From: an uncultured Bacteroidales bacterium
Lineage (GTDB): Bacteria > Bacteroidota > Bacteroidia > Bacteroidales > P3
Assembly: GCA_910586395.1 (NCBI GenBank)
Contig: CAJUFX010000006.1
Location: 1-64,000, forward strand
Reading direction: 5' to 3'
DNA length: 64,000 nucleotides
In this document: positions 17,186 to 25,420 of the stretch, in pieces
Numbering within the stretch: the stretch's first letter is position 1
Layout of the letters: the number at the start of each line of letters is the position of its first letter
Notes under the pieces: generated by a model
Databases searched by the model: none
What the model saw: the letters and a program-made list of their open reading frames with translations, nothing else
What the model was told of the DNA's origin: nothing
Position numbers and translations under genes: made by a program

Positions 17186-18229
17186 TTAGTGTCCGCCGTC
17201 TTTCGGGGCCGCCTTTTTCGGCCGGTCGGTCGCCGCCGGCGGATTCCCCGCGTCCCCCGCGTTCCCCGCGTTGCGGTTCAGCGCTTCCGCATAGACCTCG
17301 TGCAGGCGTCGGCGCAACGAGCGCGGTTGCAGCACCTCCACCGACCGGCTGCGTTTAAGCAGTTCCATCACAAAGTCGTTCGTGACGCGCAGGCGGACGC
17401 GTAGGGTCACAGAGGTATCCGTTTCTTCCAAAATTTCTTGGGAAGTGTGCAACGGAAAGGTTTTCAGAAAGGCCGCGTCCAATGTGTCATAGCGCAAAAT
17501 GATTTCCTCTACCGGCATCGTCGGGTCGTTCCAGATGCCGAAACAGTCTTGGAACAGTGTCTCCCGGTCAATGCGCTCGTCGCGTTTGAACCGCTGGCTT
17601 GCGTCCATCGCCAGTCCGGAAATCCGATCTACGGCAAAGCTTTTCAGGCCGGCCGCGGGAGAGGCGGCCGCTTCCATCCGTTTGCCCTTGTCGTCCGCCT
17701 CGAAGCCTATGAGGTACCAGCGTTGTTGCGACTCTTTCAGAAAGTAGGGCTGCAATCTTTTTTCGACCACGCGGTTGCCGTGCCGGACCAGCGTGTATCG
17801 AAATTCGAGGACGCGGCCGCGCCGCAAGGCCTCCAGCATCAGCCCGAAGTCCGTGTGCAGGGCCGGCCGCCGGTGTTCGGGCAGGACGTATTGCTGCAAC
17901 GTGCTGTCTTGGTCGATGGAACTCAGCATCTCGAAGTTGATCAGCAGGGCTTCGTAACTGTCGGCGTTGGCCTCGTGGTCGCGTTCGGCTATGTAGTAGC
18001 CGCGGCCGGCGCAATGCTTGATTGTGATGCCGAACAGTTGGTCGATGGTCTTGAAGTCGCGTTGCAGCGTGCGCAGCGAACAGGGCTCGCCCTCGCCGTA
18101 TTCGCTGCCGTAGCCGAAATTCTCGATGTGCCGGAGCAGGTCTTCGGCCGGCACATAACGGGAGCCTTGGCGGTCGTTTAGCTTGTTGAGTACAAGCCCC
18201 ATGCGTTTAAGTTGCGAGAATTTAGCCAT
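17186..18229 (-). CDS. WYL-domain transcriptional regulator
   Basis: 347 aa from the ATG at 18229; the open frame reaches 18304 but that lies upstream of the -7 box. A winged helix-turn-helix occupies about 10-75 (SLRTLQRDFKTI is the recognition helix). A WYL domain at about 125-225 has GRVLEFRYTLV...RLQPYFLKESQQRWYLIGF, then a C-terminal WCX-type domain. WYL regulators bind ligands, probably nucleic acid or nucleotide signals, and many (BrxR, CapW) repress phage-defence operons from the first gene position, as here. A Pro/Lys-rich tail (PPAATDRPKKAAPKDGGH) ends the protein. Confidence 0.85.
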   Translation of the reverse strand: MAKFSQLKRMGLVLNKLNDRQGSRYVPAEDLLRHIENFGYGSEYGEGEPCSLRTLQRDFKTIDQLFGITIKHCAGRGYYIAERDHEANADSYEALLINFEMLSSIDQDSTLQQYVLPEHRRPALHTDFGLMLEALRRGRVLEFRYTLVRHGNRVVEKRLQPYFLKESQQRWYLIGFEADDKGKRMEAAASPAAGLKSFAVDRISGLAMDASQRFKRDERIDRETLFQDCFGIWNDPTMPVEEIILRYDTLDAAFLKTFPLHTSQEILEETDTSVTLRVRLRVTNDFVMELLKRSRSVEVLQPRSLRRRLHEVYAEALNRNAGNAGDAGNPPAATDRPKKAAPKDGGH

Positions 18230-18261
18230 GTCGGTCAGCGTTTCAGTTTTGAATTCGCCGG

Positions 18262-18269
18262 CAAAGATA
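18262..18269 (-). promoter_or_regulatory. Promoter -7 box for the WYL regulator
   Basis: Minus strand TATCTTTG, 33 bases before the ATG at 18229. The -33 area is occupied by the inverted repeat at 18278-18298. Confidence 0.7.
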
Positions 18270-18277
18270 CGGCGACT

Positions 18278-18298
18278 AAACGACAAAAAGTGTCGTTT
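18278..18298. promoter_or_regulatory. Perfect inverted repeat, candidate operator of the WYL regulator
   Basis: AAACGACA (18278-18285), five bases, TGTCGTTT (18291-18298). It lies about 8 bases upstream of the -7 box, where a repressor would block RNA polymerase. A half-site-like ATGTCGTAAAA follows at about 18307. Confidence 0.55.
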
Positions 18299-18323
18299 CG
18301 CCAAAAATGTCGTAAAATCTGTT

Positions 18324-18349
18324 CAACTAACACTTTTTTGTGTTAGTTG
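18324..18349. promoter_or_regulatory. Perfect 10-bp inverted repeat between divergent genes
   Basis: CAACTAACAC (18324-18333), TTTTTT, GTGTTAGTTG (18340-18349). It lies midway between the WYL gene and the toxin-antitoxin operon. It could be an operator or a hairpin in either transcript. The strand TTTTTTGTGTTAGTTGGG resembles 12758-12776. Confidence 0.5.
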
Positions 18350-18387
18350 GGTAGGGGAGGGGCTGTGAATGATTGCTGTTTTTGTGA

Positions 18388-18409
18388 AATACAACGATAA
18401 AGTTGTATT
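18388..18409. promoter_or_regulatory. Inverted repeat over the toxin-antitoxin promoter
   Basis: AATACAAC (18388-18395), six bases, GTTGTATT (18402-18409), perfect arms. It overlaps the -33 TTG (18403-18405) of the toxin promoter, as expected for an autoregulatory operator bound by the antitoxin's helix-turn-helix. Confidence 0.6.
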
Positions 18410-18433
18410 GTTTGCAAAAATTGATTATATTTG
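18403..18433 (+). promoter_or_regulatory. Promoter of the toxin-antitoxin operon
   Basis: TTG (18403-18405), 20-base spacer, TATATTTG (18426-18433). The toxin ATG is at 18438, only four bases after the -7 box, so the message may be leaderless. Confidence 0.75.
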
Positions 18434-18437
18434 CATC

Positions 18438-18803
18438 ATGATTACGAAAGAGCAAGTTGAGAAATTCTTGGAAGATTTTAGTTTGAAGGTCAAAATCTTT
18501 GGAATACGTTTCCGTGATGAACGCCAGAAAAACCAAAGTAGTCTCGTTGAATTAGGTATCACGCCGAATCAACGAATGGAGGTTATCATGAATTTGAGCT
18601 GTTATGATTATTCCGAGGGGCCGATTGTGGATGCGTTGAATAATCAAGGGGAAATGTGGGTGTTTGGCAAAGATGTAAGAGGAAACGAAGTCTATATCAA
18701 GATTACGCTTGGAAAACCGAACTCACATACGATTTGTATTTCGTTCCATAAAGCGGAGTATCCGATGTCTTACCCATTAAAGAATGATGGCAATGGAAAA
18801 TAA
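18438..18803 (+). CDS. MqsR-family toxin
   Basis: 121 aa. The start at 18438 fits the family N-terminus (MITKEQVEKFLEDF then IFGIRFRDERQKN). The fold signature follows: LVELGITPNQRMEVIMNL, DYSEGP, GEMWVFGKDVRGNEVYIKI and SFHKAEYPMSYPL. MqsR toxins are RelE-fold ribonucleases that cut mRNA at GC-rich triplets; this Bacteroidota branch is distant from E. coli MqsR, so cleavage specificity is inferred. The stop overlaps the next gene by 20 bases, a coupled toxin-first order like mqsRA. Confidence 0.8.
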   Translation: MITKEQVEKFLEDFSLKVKIFGIRFRDERQKNQSSLVELGITPNQRMEVIMNLSCYDYSEGPIVDALNNQGEMWVFGKDVRGNEVYIKITLGKPNSHTICISFHKAEYPMSYPLKNDGNGK

Positions 18804-19746
18804 CAAGCTGTTACCCGGAGAAAAATACTTTCAGGAAGTAAGAACTGCAACTTTCCGAAAGGAGGAATTCTCCTATATTCACACCGGAGTCATTGATGAA
18901 GATGGCGAGATGTGGACTACCACCGAAATGGATGAGGCCAATATTTTTCAGGTATATAACCAGTACCGCCTAAAACATGGTATTCCCTTCCCGGATGAGA
19001 TTTCCGGAATAAGGGAACACTATGGATTGTCTGCTGCAAAAATGGCGCAGATACTCGGTTTCGGCATAAACCAATACCGAATGTACGAAGACGGAGAAGT
19101 CCCGAGTGTTTCAAATGCCCGAACCATTATTGCCGCCCGCGAGAAGGCTGTTTTCATTTCTTTTGTTGAAGCCGCCAAGTCGGAAATGAGCGAACGCGAG
19201 TATCAGCGTATCAAAAAGAAAGTTGAGGCTGCCGATGGTGATTACAAGTCGATCGGGCAACCGTCTGAATACACCGGTTTCCGCTCCATGTCTATAGACA
19301 AGATTGCCAATATCGTGCAGGCTATTATCGCTAATATTGGACCAACATTTGTGACAAAGATGAACAAGCTCCTGTTCTATGCCGATTTTATTCATTACAA
19401 ACAGCATGGATATGGCATAACGGGTATTGCATATAAGGCGCTTCCTTATGGCCCGGTTCCAGAGCAATGGGGGAAACTTTATAGTTCGCTACCGGGAATT
19501 GATATGGCGGAGTTTGTTTATTCGAGCGGTCAGAGCGGCATCAGGATGGAAGTGGTTGAGAACGCCGAAAATATACTTAGTGATACAGAAATAAACACTG
19601 TCAAGATGGTTTGCAGATTATTCGCAGAAATGAATGCCGGAGAGATCTCTCAGACCAGCCATCTCGAAAAAGGCTGGATTGAGAACAAGGATAGTCGTTC
19701 CGCGATTTCCTACCAAAATGCTTTTGCGCTTAATTTCGGCAGATAA
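18784..19746 (+). CDS. MqsA-like HTH plus Panacea (DUF4065) antitoxin
   Basis: 320 aa (other ATGs at 18787 and 18793). Residues about 50-100 are an MqsA-type helix-turn-helix (IREHYGLSAAKMAQILGFGINQYRMYEDGEVPS). Residues about 165-310 form a Panacea/SocA domain: IVQAIIANIGPTFVTKMNKLLFYADF, then YKALPYGPVPEQW. Panacea domains are known as exchangeable toxin-neutralising modules. The N-terminal 50 residues, in place of the MqsA zinc domain, keep a Tyr/Glu-rich stretch. The protein should neutralise the upstream toxin and repress the shared promoter. Confidence 0.85.
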   Translation: MMAMENNKLLPGEKYFQEVRTATFRKEEFSYIHTGVIDEDGEMWTTTEMDEANIFQVYNQYRLKHGIPFPDEISGIREHYGLSAAKMAQILGFGINQYRMYEDGEVPSVSNARTIIAAREKAVFISFVEAAKSEMSEREYQRIKKKVEAADGDYKSIGQPSEYTGFRSMSIDKIANIVQAIIANIGPTFVTKMNKLLFYADFIHYKQHGYGITGIAYKALPYGPVPEQWGKLYSSLPGIDMAEFVYSSGQSGIRMEVVENAENILSDTEINTVKMVCRLFAEMNAGEISQTSHLEKGWIENKDSRSAISYQNAFALNFGR

Positions 19747-19790
19747 AATAGAATCCTATTTTGGGGCTAATCGGCCTCGAGTTTATGTAA

Positions 19791-19826
19791 AAAAAAGCCG
19801 CCCGACACAATGGTCGGACGGCTTTA
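19791..19826. terminator. Bidirectional terminator
   Basis: AAAAAAGCCGCCCGAC, loop, GTCGGACGGCTTT with one mismatch. It lies between the antitoxin and the convergent DUF1015 gene. Confidence 0.75.
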
Positions 19827-19902
19827 GTGGCTTTATCGGCAGCCCTTGGCGCGCTTTCCGCAAGAAAAATCCCGCGCAAATCTCCCGCGTTCCGGGCCAA
19901 GA

Positions 19903-21156
19903 TTAGCTCAACTCGTGGATGACGAGGCCGGAACGCAGTTTCGGCTCGAACCAGGTCGTCTTAGGCGGCATGATGTTGCCGCTGTCGGCGATGTCGATGA
20001 GCTGTTTCATCGAAACGGGGTAGAGCGCGAAGGCCACCTTCATTTCGCCGTTATCGACGCGGCGTTTGAGTTCGCCCAAGCCGCGGATACCGCCTACGAA
20101 GTCGATGCGCTTGTCGGTGCGCAGGTCCTTGATACCCAAAACCTTGTCCAAAACCAAGTTGGAGAGGATGGTCACATCCAAAACGCCAATCGGATCCTGG
20201 TCGTTGTACGTGCCCTGCTTCGCGGTCATCTTATACCATTTTCCGGCCAGATACATGCTGAATTCGTGCAGTTTGGACGGTTTGTAAATCTCGGCGCCCA
20301 TTTCGGTCACGTCGAACGATTCTTTCAACTTTTCGATGAGCTGGGCTTCGGTCAGACCGTTCAAATCCTTGACCACGCGGTTGTAGTCGATGATTTTGAG
20401 CTGGCTGTCGGGGAAGATGACCGACATGAAGTAGTTGTATTCCTCCTTGCCCGTATGGTTCGGGTTCTGACCGCGTTTTTCCTTGCCGACCAAGGCGGCG
20501 GCGGCGGTGCGGTGGTGGCCGTCGGCCACGTACAGCGCCGGAATTTCCTTATCGAAGATTTCGATCAGACGCGCGATCGTCGCCTTGTCGTTGATGATCC
20601 AGAAGTGGTGGCCGAAGCCGTCTTCTTTTGCCACGAAATCGTAAATCGGCTTTTCGTTCTTCACGATATTCTCGACAATCTGATCCACTTCCTTGTGGGC
20701 GGGGTAGGAGAAGAATACCGGTTCCACGTTGGCGTTCGTGATGCGGACGTGAATCATGCGGTCTTCTTCTTTGTCCTTGCGCGTGAGCTCGTGTTTCTTG
20801 ATCACGTTGTTGAAGTAGTCGTCGATGTGGCAGCAGGCCACGATGCCGTACTGCGTGCGGCCGTCCATCGTCTGGGCGTAGATGTACAGTTTTTCTTCGG
20901 AATCCTGAACGAGCCAGCCGTTTTTCTTGAACATGGCGTAGTTCTCGACCACCTTGTCATAGACCGCCTGGCTGTGTTCGTCCGTGCCTTCGGGCAGGTC
21001 GATTTCCGCCTTGGTCACGCGCAGCAACGATTGCGGATTGCCGGCCGCCTCTTTGCGGGCTTCGGCCGAATTCAATACGTCGTAGGGGCGGGAAGCCAAC
21101 TTCTCCACCACGTCCACCGGGGGACGGAACCCCTTGAATGCTTTGATAATAGACAT
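19903..21156 (-). CDS. DUF1015 family protein
   Basis: 417 aa. Conserved DUF1015 features: N-terminal FKGFRPP and RPYDVLNSAEAR, then ADGHHRTAAA near residue 215 (a probable metal or phosphate site), and a C-terminal KRIDFVGGIRGLGEL. The biochemical role is not firmly known; in Bacteroidota the gene often neighbours serine biosynthesis genes, which are not seen here. A -7 box (TACCTTTG, 21240-21247, minus strand) is about 85 bases upstream. Confidence 0.9.
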   Translation of the reverse strand: MSIIKAFKGFRPPVDVVEKLASRPYDVLNSAEARKEAAGNPQSLLRVTKAEIDLPEGTDEHSQAVYDKVVENYAMFKKNGWLVQDSEEKLYIYAQTMDGRTQYGIVACCHIDDYFNNVIKKHELTRKDKEEDRMIHVRITNANVEPVFFSYPAHKEVDQIVENIVKNEKPIYDFVAKEDGFGHHFWIINDKATIARLIEIFDKEIPALYVADGHHRTAAAALVGKEKRGQNPNHTGKEEYNYFMSVIFPDSQLKIIDYNRVVKDLNGLTEAQLIEKLKESFDVTEMGAEIYKPSKLHEFSMYLAGKWYKMTAKQGTYNDQDPIGVLDVTILSNLVLDKVLGIKDLRTDKRIDFVGGIRGLGELKRRVDNGEMKVAFALYPVSMKQLIDIADSGNIMPPKTTWFEPKLRSGLVIHELS

Positions 21157-21239
21157 AATATAAAGTATTTAATTTTTATTCTTTTTTTTACGCTTCGCGT
21201 GAATAAACGCGACAACTCTTGCCTTGGCGGCGTAAGCCG

Positions 21240-21247
21240 CAAAGGTA
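21240..21247 (-). promoter_or_regulatory. Promoter -7 box for the DUF1015 gene
   Basis: Minus strand TACCTTTG; implies a 5' leader of about 75 bases. Confidence 0.6.
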
Positions 21248-21293
21248 CGCAAATTTCTTCAGCCGTAAAAACGGACGGTTCCGCGCTCCGTTT

Positions 21294-23342
21294 TTAGAAC
21301 GGCAGGAACGAGAAGTCGCGGCCGTAGCCCAGCATCTGCGCCTTAAAGTCGTCCGGATAGGAAACCGTCACGTCCGTTACCTTGCCTTGGGCGTCGGTCT
21401 TGAGTTCCAACTGCGGGTTTACGAAGCCGCCGTAAGGCGCCAGTTCCAAGGCCGCGTAGCGTTCCAGCACCTCGCGGTGCAGTTCGGGATCCACCTTGAT
21501 GCCGTAGGCTTCCACTATGCGCTTGCCGGCTTCGTAGTCGCCTTCCGACTTGATGCGTTGCATTTCGGCCAGCAGTTCACCGAACAGCCCGCGCAACTTG
21601 GCGTAGTCGTTGATGCGGACATAGGTCTTGCCGTCGCGCTTGAACATTTCCACGACGTTTTCGGCCGCGCCCTTTTCATAGACCCAGCGGGCAATCAGGG
21701 CCCGGTTGCGCATGTGGGCTTCCTCAATGTTCTTGCCGGGTTCAATGCGCACGAGCTGCGTCATGAGGCCGTTGCGGATATAGCTGTCGTATTCGGCCTT
21801 GAAGACTTCAGGCGTGTCGAACAGCCCCAGTTCCTGCATTTTGTCGTCGGCGATGTAGTAAAGCGCGAACAGGTCGGCGCGCGCCTCTTCCAACGTGGAG
21901 GAGAAACTCTTTAAAGCGTCGGAAGCCGTGCCGGGCAACAGTTGGCCGGAACCGTGGCCGAGGCATTCGTGCAGGTCGGTATGCAGGTTGCTGCCGAGGG
22001 CGCCGTGCGTCTTGGCGCGCGCGATTTCGGCCTCGTCGCAGGCAAATTCGGCTATCAGGCTCTTGCCCTCTTCGGCCGATTTGTTATAGGCGTCGGTCAG
22101 GTTCTCGATCGTGACCGATTTGGAGCCGTGGTCGCGGCGGATCCAGTCGGCGTTCGGCAGGTTGATGCCGATGGGCGGGGTCGGGAAGCAGTCGCCGCCG
22201 AGCTGCACCACGTTGATGACCTTGGCGCTCACGCCCTTGACCTCCGCCTTGCGGAAGCGCGGGTCGATGGGCGAATGGTCTTCGAACCACTGGGCGTTGC
22301 GGCTGATGATGGCGGCGCGTTCGGTCGCGGCCGTGTTCTTGAACTGGGCCGTCGCCTCCCAGCTGGCTTTCAGGCCGAGCGGGTCGCCGTAGGTTTCGAT
22401 AAAGCCGTTGTTGTAGTCGGTCAGCGTCGAGTGGTCTTCCACCCACAGCACGTTGTATTCGTCCCACGTCTTGAGGCTTCCGGTCCGGTAATATTCGATG
22501 AGTTTGTTCAGGTGGGCCTGCTGTTGCGGCGTTTCGGCCACTTGCGCGGCCTTTTCGAGCCAATAGACGACTTTTTCGATGGCCTCGCTGTAGAGGCCGC
22601 CTACCTTATATACATTCTCCTTCAGTCGGCCGTCCTGTTTTTCGAGCCGCGAGTTGAGGCCGTAGGAAATCGGCTGCGGATCTTTCGGGTCGGCCATGGC
22701 GGCATAGAACTTTTCGGCTTCCGGCGTGCTGACGTTCAGGTAGTAGTTGCAGGCCGACCCTTCGATCAGGCCCGTGGCCGGGTCTTGGTTCACACGTTTG
22801 GCGTAAAGCGCCGGGTCAAACAGAATGGGCGTCAGGAAAGCCTGCAGGGCTTCGGCCGTCTTCAAACCCTCGCGGTTGGCGTCCAAAACCGGTTTCAGGT
22901 CGCTGTGCGCCAGCAGTTCGGCGAAATAGGCCTCCGAAAAACCCGGTTCGAATTTGTCGCCGCCGTAATGGTGGTGGATGCCGTTCGAGAACCATACCCG
23001 TTTGAGGTAGGTTGTGAAAGCGTCGAATTCCGAGGTCTTGCGGTCGCCCGTATAACTGTTTTCAATCGCTTCCAACGTGTGACGGATTAACAAGTTGTAG
23101 CGGAAATTCTGGTCGTAGAGCATGTCGCGGCCGCAGAGCGCGGCTTGGCTCAGGTAATAGAGCAACTCTTTCTGTTTCAGGTTCAGACTGTCCCATTCGG
23201 GTACTTGGTAACGCATGACCTTCAGGTCGGCGAAGCGGTCGATTGTGTAGCGGAAGTCGTCCGCGTTCTTGGGCTGGTAGCCCTTGCAGCCTACGAGGCC
23301 GGCGGCAATGATTGCCATGAGCGATAAGTTTTTAAGACGCAT
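21294..23342 (-). CDS. Dipeptidyl peptidase III (M49), lipoprotein
   Basis: 682 aa from the ATG at 23342, which gives a lipoprotein signal (MRLKNLSLMAIIAAGLVGC, lipid-modified Cys19). The zinc-binding HECLGH motif lies at 458-463 and EEARAD, with the third zinc ligand, near 485; HECLGH is the variant known from Bacteroides thetaiotaomicron DPP III. The enzyme removes dipeptides from the N-terminus of short peptides; the lipid anchor places it in the periplasm or at the outer membrane. A -7 box (TACCTTTG, 23366-23373) rules out the longer frame. Confidence 0.95.
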   Translation of the reverse strand: MRLKNLSLMAIIAAGLVGCKGYQPKNADDFRYTIDRFADLKVMRYQVPEWDSLNLKQKELLYYLSQAALCGRDMLYDQNFRYNLLIRHTLEAIENSYTGDRKTSEFDAFTTYLKRVWFSNGIHHHYGGDKFEPGFSEAYFAELLAHSDLKPVLDANREGLKTAEALQAFLTPILFDPALYAKRVNQDPATGLIEGSACNYYLNVSTPEAEKFYAAMADPKDPQPISYGLNSRLEKQDGRLKENVYKVGGLYSEAIEKVVYWLEKAAQVAETPQQQAHLNKLIEYYRTGSLKTWDEYNVLWVEDHSTLTDYNNGFIETYGDPLGLKASWEATAQFKNTAATERAAIISRNAQWFEDHSPIDPRFRKAEVKGVSAKVINVVQLGGDCFPTPPIGINLPNADWIRRDHGSKSVTIENLTDAYNKSAEEGKSLIAEFACDEAEIARAKTHGALGSNLHTDLHECLGHGSGQLLPGTASDALKSFSSTLEEARADLFALYYIADDKMQELGLFDTPEVFKAEYDSYIRNGLMTQLVRIEPGKNIEEAHMRNRALIARWVYEKGAAENVVEMFKRDGKTYVRINDYAKLRGLFGELLAEMQRIKSEGDYEAGKRIVEAYGIKVDPELHREVLERYAALELAPYGGFVNPQLELKTDAQGKVTDVTVSYPDDFKAQMLGYGRDFSFLPF

Positions 23343-23365
23343 GATGTTTATGTGAATTGAATTGA

Positions 23366-23373
23366 CAAAGGTA
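23366..23373 (-). promoter_or_regulatory. Promoter -7 box for the DPP III gene
   Basis: Minus strand TACCTTTG, 24 bases before the chosen start. Confidence 0.65.
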
Positions 23374-23397
23374 ATGAAAATTTTCACTATATTTACT

Positions 23398-23440
23398 CGC
23401 GTCTGCGACTACCCGCGTCTGCGGCTACCCGCGTCTGCGA
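23398..23440. repeat. 16-bp tandem repeat, three copies
   Basis: CGCGTCTGCGRCTACC starts at 23398, 23414 and 23430 (last copy partial). Not in a gene. Confidence 0.7.
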
Positions 23441-23501
23441 CGCTCGTCAATAGAAGGATGCGTTTCGGCAGATGCCACACGCTTTTTCTCCATCGGAAAC
23501 G

Positions 23502-23528
23502 TTTATCGCGTACTGCGTTCGCGATAAA
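23502..23528. repeat. Perfect 9-bp inverted repeat
   Basis: TTTATCGCG (23502-23510), nine-base loop, CGCGATAAA (23520-23528). No T-run follows, so it is not an obvious terminator. Confidence 0.5.
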
Positions 23529-23579
23529 TACTTCGTCATAACAAATTCAAAATAAATTTTGCATTTGCTATGCTTTCGA

Positions 23580-23735
23580 TGTCATGGCTTCGCCTAAACG
23601 TTCGCTTTCGCGCACCATTTATTCACGCTATAATTGTGCATCGGCAGTGTTCATGATTTCGCTACGCTCAATTTTCGCCATGGCATAGTCCAAGCAAACT
23701 TGTCCTCTGCTCATGGCTTATCAAAATGGTTCCCT
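23580..23735 (+). repeat. Dispersed GCATAG/CAAGNAAACTTG repeat, copy A
   Basis: The part at 23600-23660 (CGTTCGCTTTCGCGCACC, then TTATTCACGC and ATAATTGT) matches the reverse complement of 54360-54415. The part at 23683-23735 (GCATAGTCCAAGCAAACTTG, then CTCTGCTCATGGCTTATCAAAA) belongs to the family also seen at 54882-55015 and 47421-47465. It directly precedes the promoter of the TM2 gene. Confidence 0.65.
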
Positions 23736-23747
23736 TGGAATACAGCG

Positions 23748-23779
23748 TTTGGTTCTACGCTTGACTTTCACTATATTTG
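23748..23779 (+). promoter_or_regulatory. Promoter of the TM2 gene
   Basis: TTTG (23748-23751), 20-base spacer, TATATTTG (23772-23779); ATG at 23807. Confidence 0.8.
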
Positions 23780-23806
23780 TGGCCGTTAATTTAATAATCC
23801 GTAGCC

Positions 23807-24142
23807 ATGGAAAAATCGAAGATAGACCTTTTCTTCGCCGGACATGCTGAAATGTTCCCGGAGAACAAGTTGCTGATTTTGAAAGAAAAATTGGAGAGAC
23901 TGCCGGAAGACCGCTTTTATACATTGCAGACGGCAAAGACGCACAATCCGCTGATTATGCTGCTGATTTCGTTTTCAGTCGGCCTTATCGGCGTCGATCG
24001 TTTCCTGTTGGGGCAAATCGGTTTGGGCATCCTCAAGCTCATTACGCTCGGCGGGCTCGGCATCTGGTATATCATTGACTGGTTCGTCATCATGGAGTCA
24101 ACGCGCACCGAGAATTTCGAGCGCATCATGGATCGCATCTAA
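23807..24142 (+). CDS. TM2 domain membrane protein
   Basis: 111 aa. An N-terminal cytoplasmic helix is followed by a TM2 domain: two transmembrane helices (about 48-66 and 70-95) joined by a short GVDRFLLGQIGLGILKLIT turn, then LGGLGIWYIIDWFVI. TM2 proteins are small membrane proteins of unknown function. The start is fixed by an ATG 28 bases after a full promoter. The stop is followed closely by ung on the same strand. Confidence 0.88.
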   Translation: MEKSKIDLFFAGHAEMFPENKLLILKEKLERLPEDRFYTLQTAKTHNPLIMLLISFSVGLIGVDRFLLGQIGLGILKLITLGGLGIWYIIDWFVIMESTRTENFERIMDRI

Positions 24143-24222
24143 CCGTATCTAAATTGAATCGCGGAGTGGAGACGGTACGGAACGGCGTTTCGGACGAAGC
24201 GGGAATTTCGGGCGAATCGGCC

Positions 24223-24897
24223 ATGCAACCGAAGTTGGAGCCTTCGTGGCTCAGGGTGTTGCAGGCCGAATTTTCGCAACCGTATATGTATGCGTTGCGC
24301 GATTTTCTGCGCGCCGAGAAACGCCAATCGACGGTTTATCCGCCCGGGCCGCGCATTTTCCACGCGTTCGAGGCCACGCCTTTCGAGGCGGTCAAGGTCG
24401 TGATTTTAGGGCAGGACCCTTATCACGGGCCGGGGCAGGCCGAGGGCTTGTGCTTCTCGGTGCCGGAGACCATGCCGCTTCCACCTTCACTCCAAAATAT
24501 TTATAAGGAAATACAGGACGATATCGGTTGCCGGCCGTTGCCGAACGGACATTTGGAGTCTTGGGCGCGGCAGGGCGTTTTCCTGTTGAACACGACGCTG
24601 ACGGTGCGCGAACACCAGCCGCTCTCGCATAAGGACCACGGTTGGGAGACGTTTACCGATGCCGTCATCAAGGCCTTGTCGGCTCAGCGGGAGGGACTGG
24701 TCTTTCTGTTGTGGGGCAGTCCGGCGCAACGCAAACGGCCGCTTATAGACGAGACGCGGCATACGGTGCTGACGGCGCCGCACCCGTCGCCTCTGTCGGC
24801 CTACCGCGGTTTTTTCGGTTGCAAACATTTCTCTCAGACCAACCGCCTGTTGGCGGAGCGTGGCTTGACACCCATCGAATGGGGGCAACCCCGATAG
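24223..24897 (+). CDS. ung: Uracil-DNA glycosylase
   Basis: 224 aa, family 1 UDG, which removes uracil from DNA as the first step of base excision repair. GQDPYHG (63-69) carries the catalytic Asp65; FLLNTTLTV follows; and APHPSPLSAYRGFFGCKHF carries the catalytic His187 and the Leu loop. I chose the ATG at 24223; the longer frame begins with TTG at 24154 and adds residues not typical of the family. Confidence 0.96.
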   Translation: MQPKLEPSWLRVLQAEFSQPYMYALRDFLRAEKRQSTVYPPGPRIFHAFEATPFEAVKVVILGQDPYHGPGQAEGLCFSVPETMPLPPSLQNIYKEIQDDIGCRPLPNGHLESWARQGVFLLNTTLTVREHQPLSHKDHGWETFTDAVIKALSAQREGLVFLLWGSPAQRKRPLIDETRHTVLTAPHPSPLSAYRGFFGCKHFSQTNRLLAERGLTPIEWGQPR

Positions 24898-24991
24898 GGC
24901 TTTCCCGGGAGATGGGGCCGTTTGGTCTCGGGAGGACTTGGCCGTCCGTCCGTCAATCATCCGTCATCATGGGGAAAATCCAAGACAAATC

Positions 24992-25420
24992 ATGAAAATA
25001 GGCATCATCAACGGCCCGAATCTGAATCTGTTGGGCTTACGCGAACCGACGATTTACGGGCAAGAGGGGTTCGAGGCCATCCTCAAAGCCTTAGAGGCGC
25101 GTTATCCAGCCCATACGTTCGTTTATTTTCAGTCCAACATAGAGGGCGAACTCATCGACGCCGTGCAGGATATGGCGTTGCGTCAGGGGTGCGCGGGCAT
25201 TCTGCTGAACGCGGGCGGTTATACGCATACGTCGGTGGGCCTGCACGACGCCATAAAGGCTGTGTCCGTGCCGGTTTTGGAAATCCATCTGTCGCAGGTG
25301 GCGGCGCGGGAGGAATTCCGGCATACATCCCTTATCGGGGCGGCCTGTCGGGGCAGTATTGCCGGCTTCGGCAAAGACAGTTACCGTCTCGGCGTGGAAG
25401 CCTTGGTGGCTGCTTTGTAG
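24992..25420 (+). CDS. aroQ: 3-dehydroquinate dehydratase, type II
   Basis: 142 aa, the usual size. Type II enzymes convert 3-dehydroquinate to 3-dehydroshikimate in the shikimate pathway. NGPNLNLLGLREPTIYG at 6-22 carries the active-site Tyr and lid Arg, LLNAGGYTHTSVGLHDAI the substrate loop, and EIHLSQVAAREEFRHTS the catalytic His region. The ATG at 24992 fits the family N-terminus. Its last 40 bases overlap the end of the convergent glycosyltransferase gene. Confidence 0.95.
   Translation: MKIGIINGPNLNLLGLREPTIYGQEGFEAILKALEARYPAHTFVYFQSNIEGELIDAVQDMALRQGCAGILLNAGGYTHTSVGLHDAIKAVSVPVLEIHLSQVAAREEFRHTSLIGAACRGSIAGFGKDSYRLGVEALVAAL

Noticed and set aside
18369..18437. N-terminal extension of the MqsR-like toxin
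   Set aside because: It covers the promoter, and the family N-terminus begins at the ATG at 18438.
19846..21297. 483-aa open frame on the plus strand
   Set aside because: It lies opposite the complete DUF1015 gene, which has family motifs; the plus-strand product has none.
21942..23090. 382-aa open frame on the plus strand
   Set aside because: It is the reverse image of the DPP III gene.
23502..23528. Terminator call for the TTTATCGCG inverted repeat
   Set aside because: There is no T-run on either side and no gene ends nearby.
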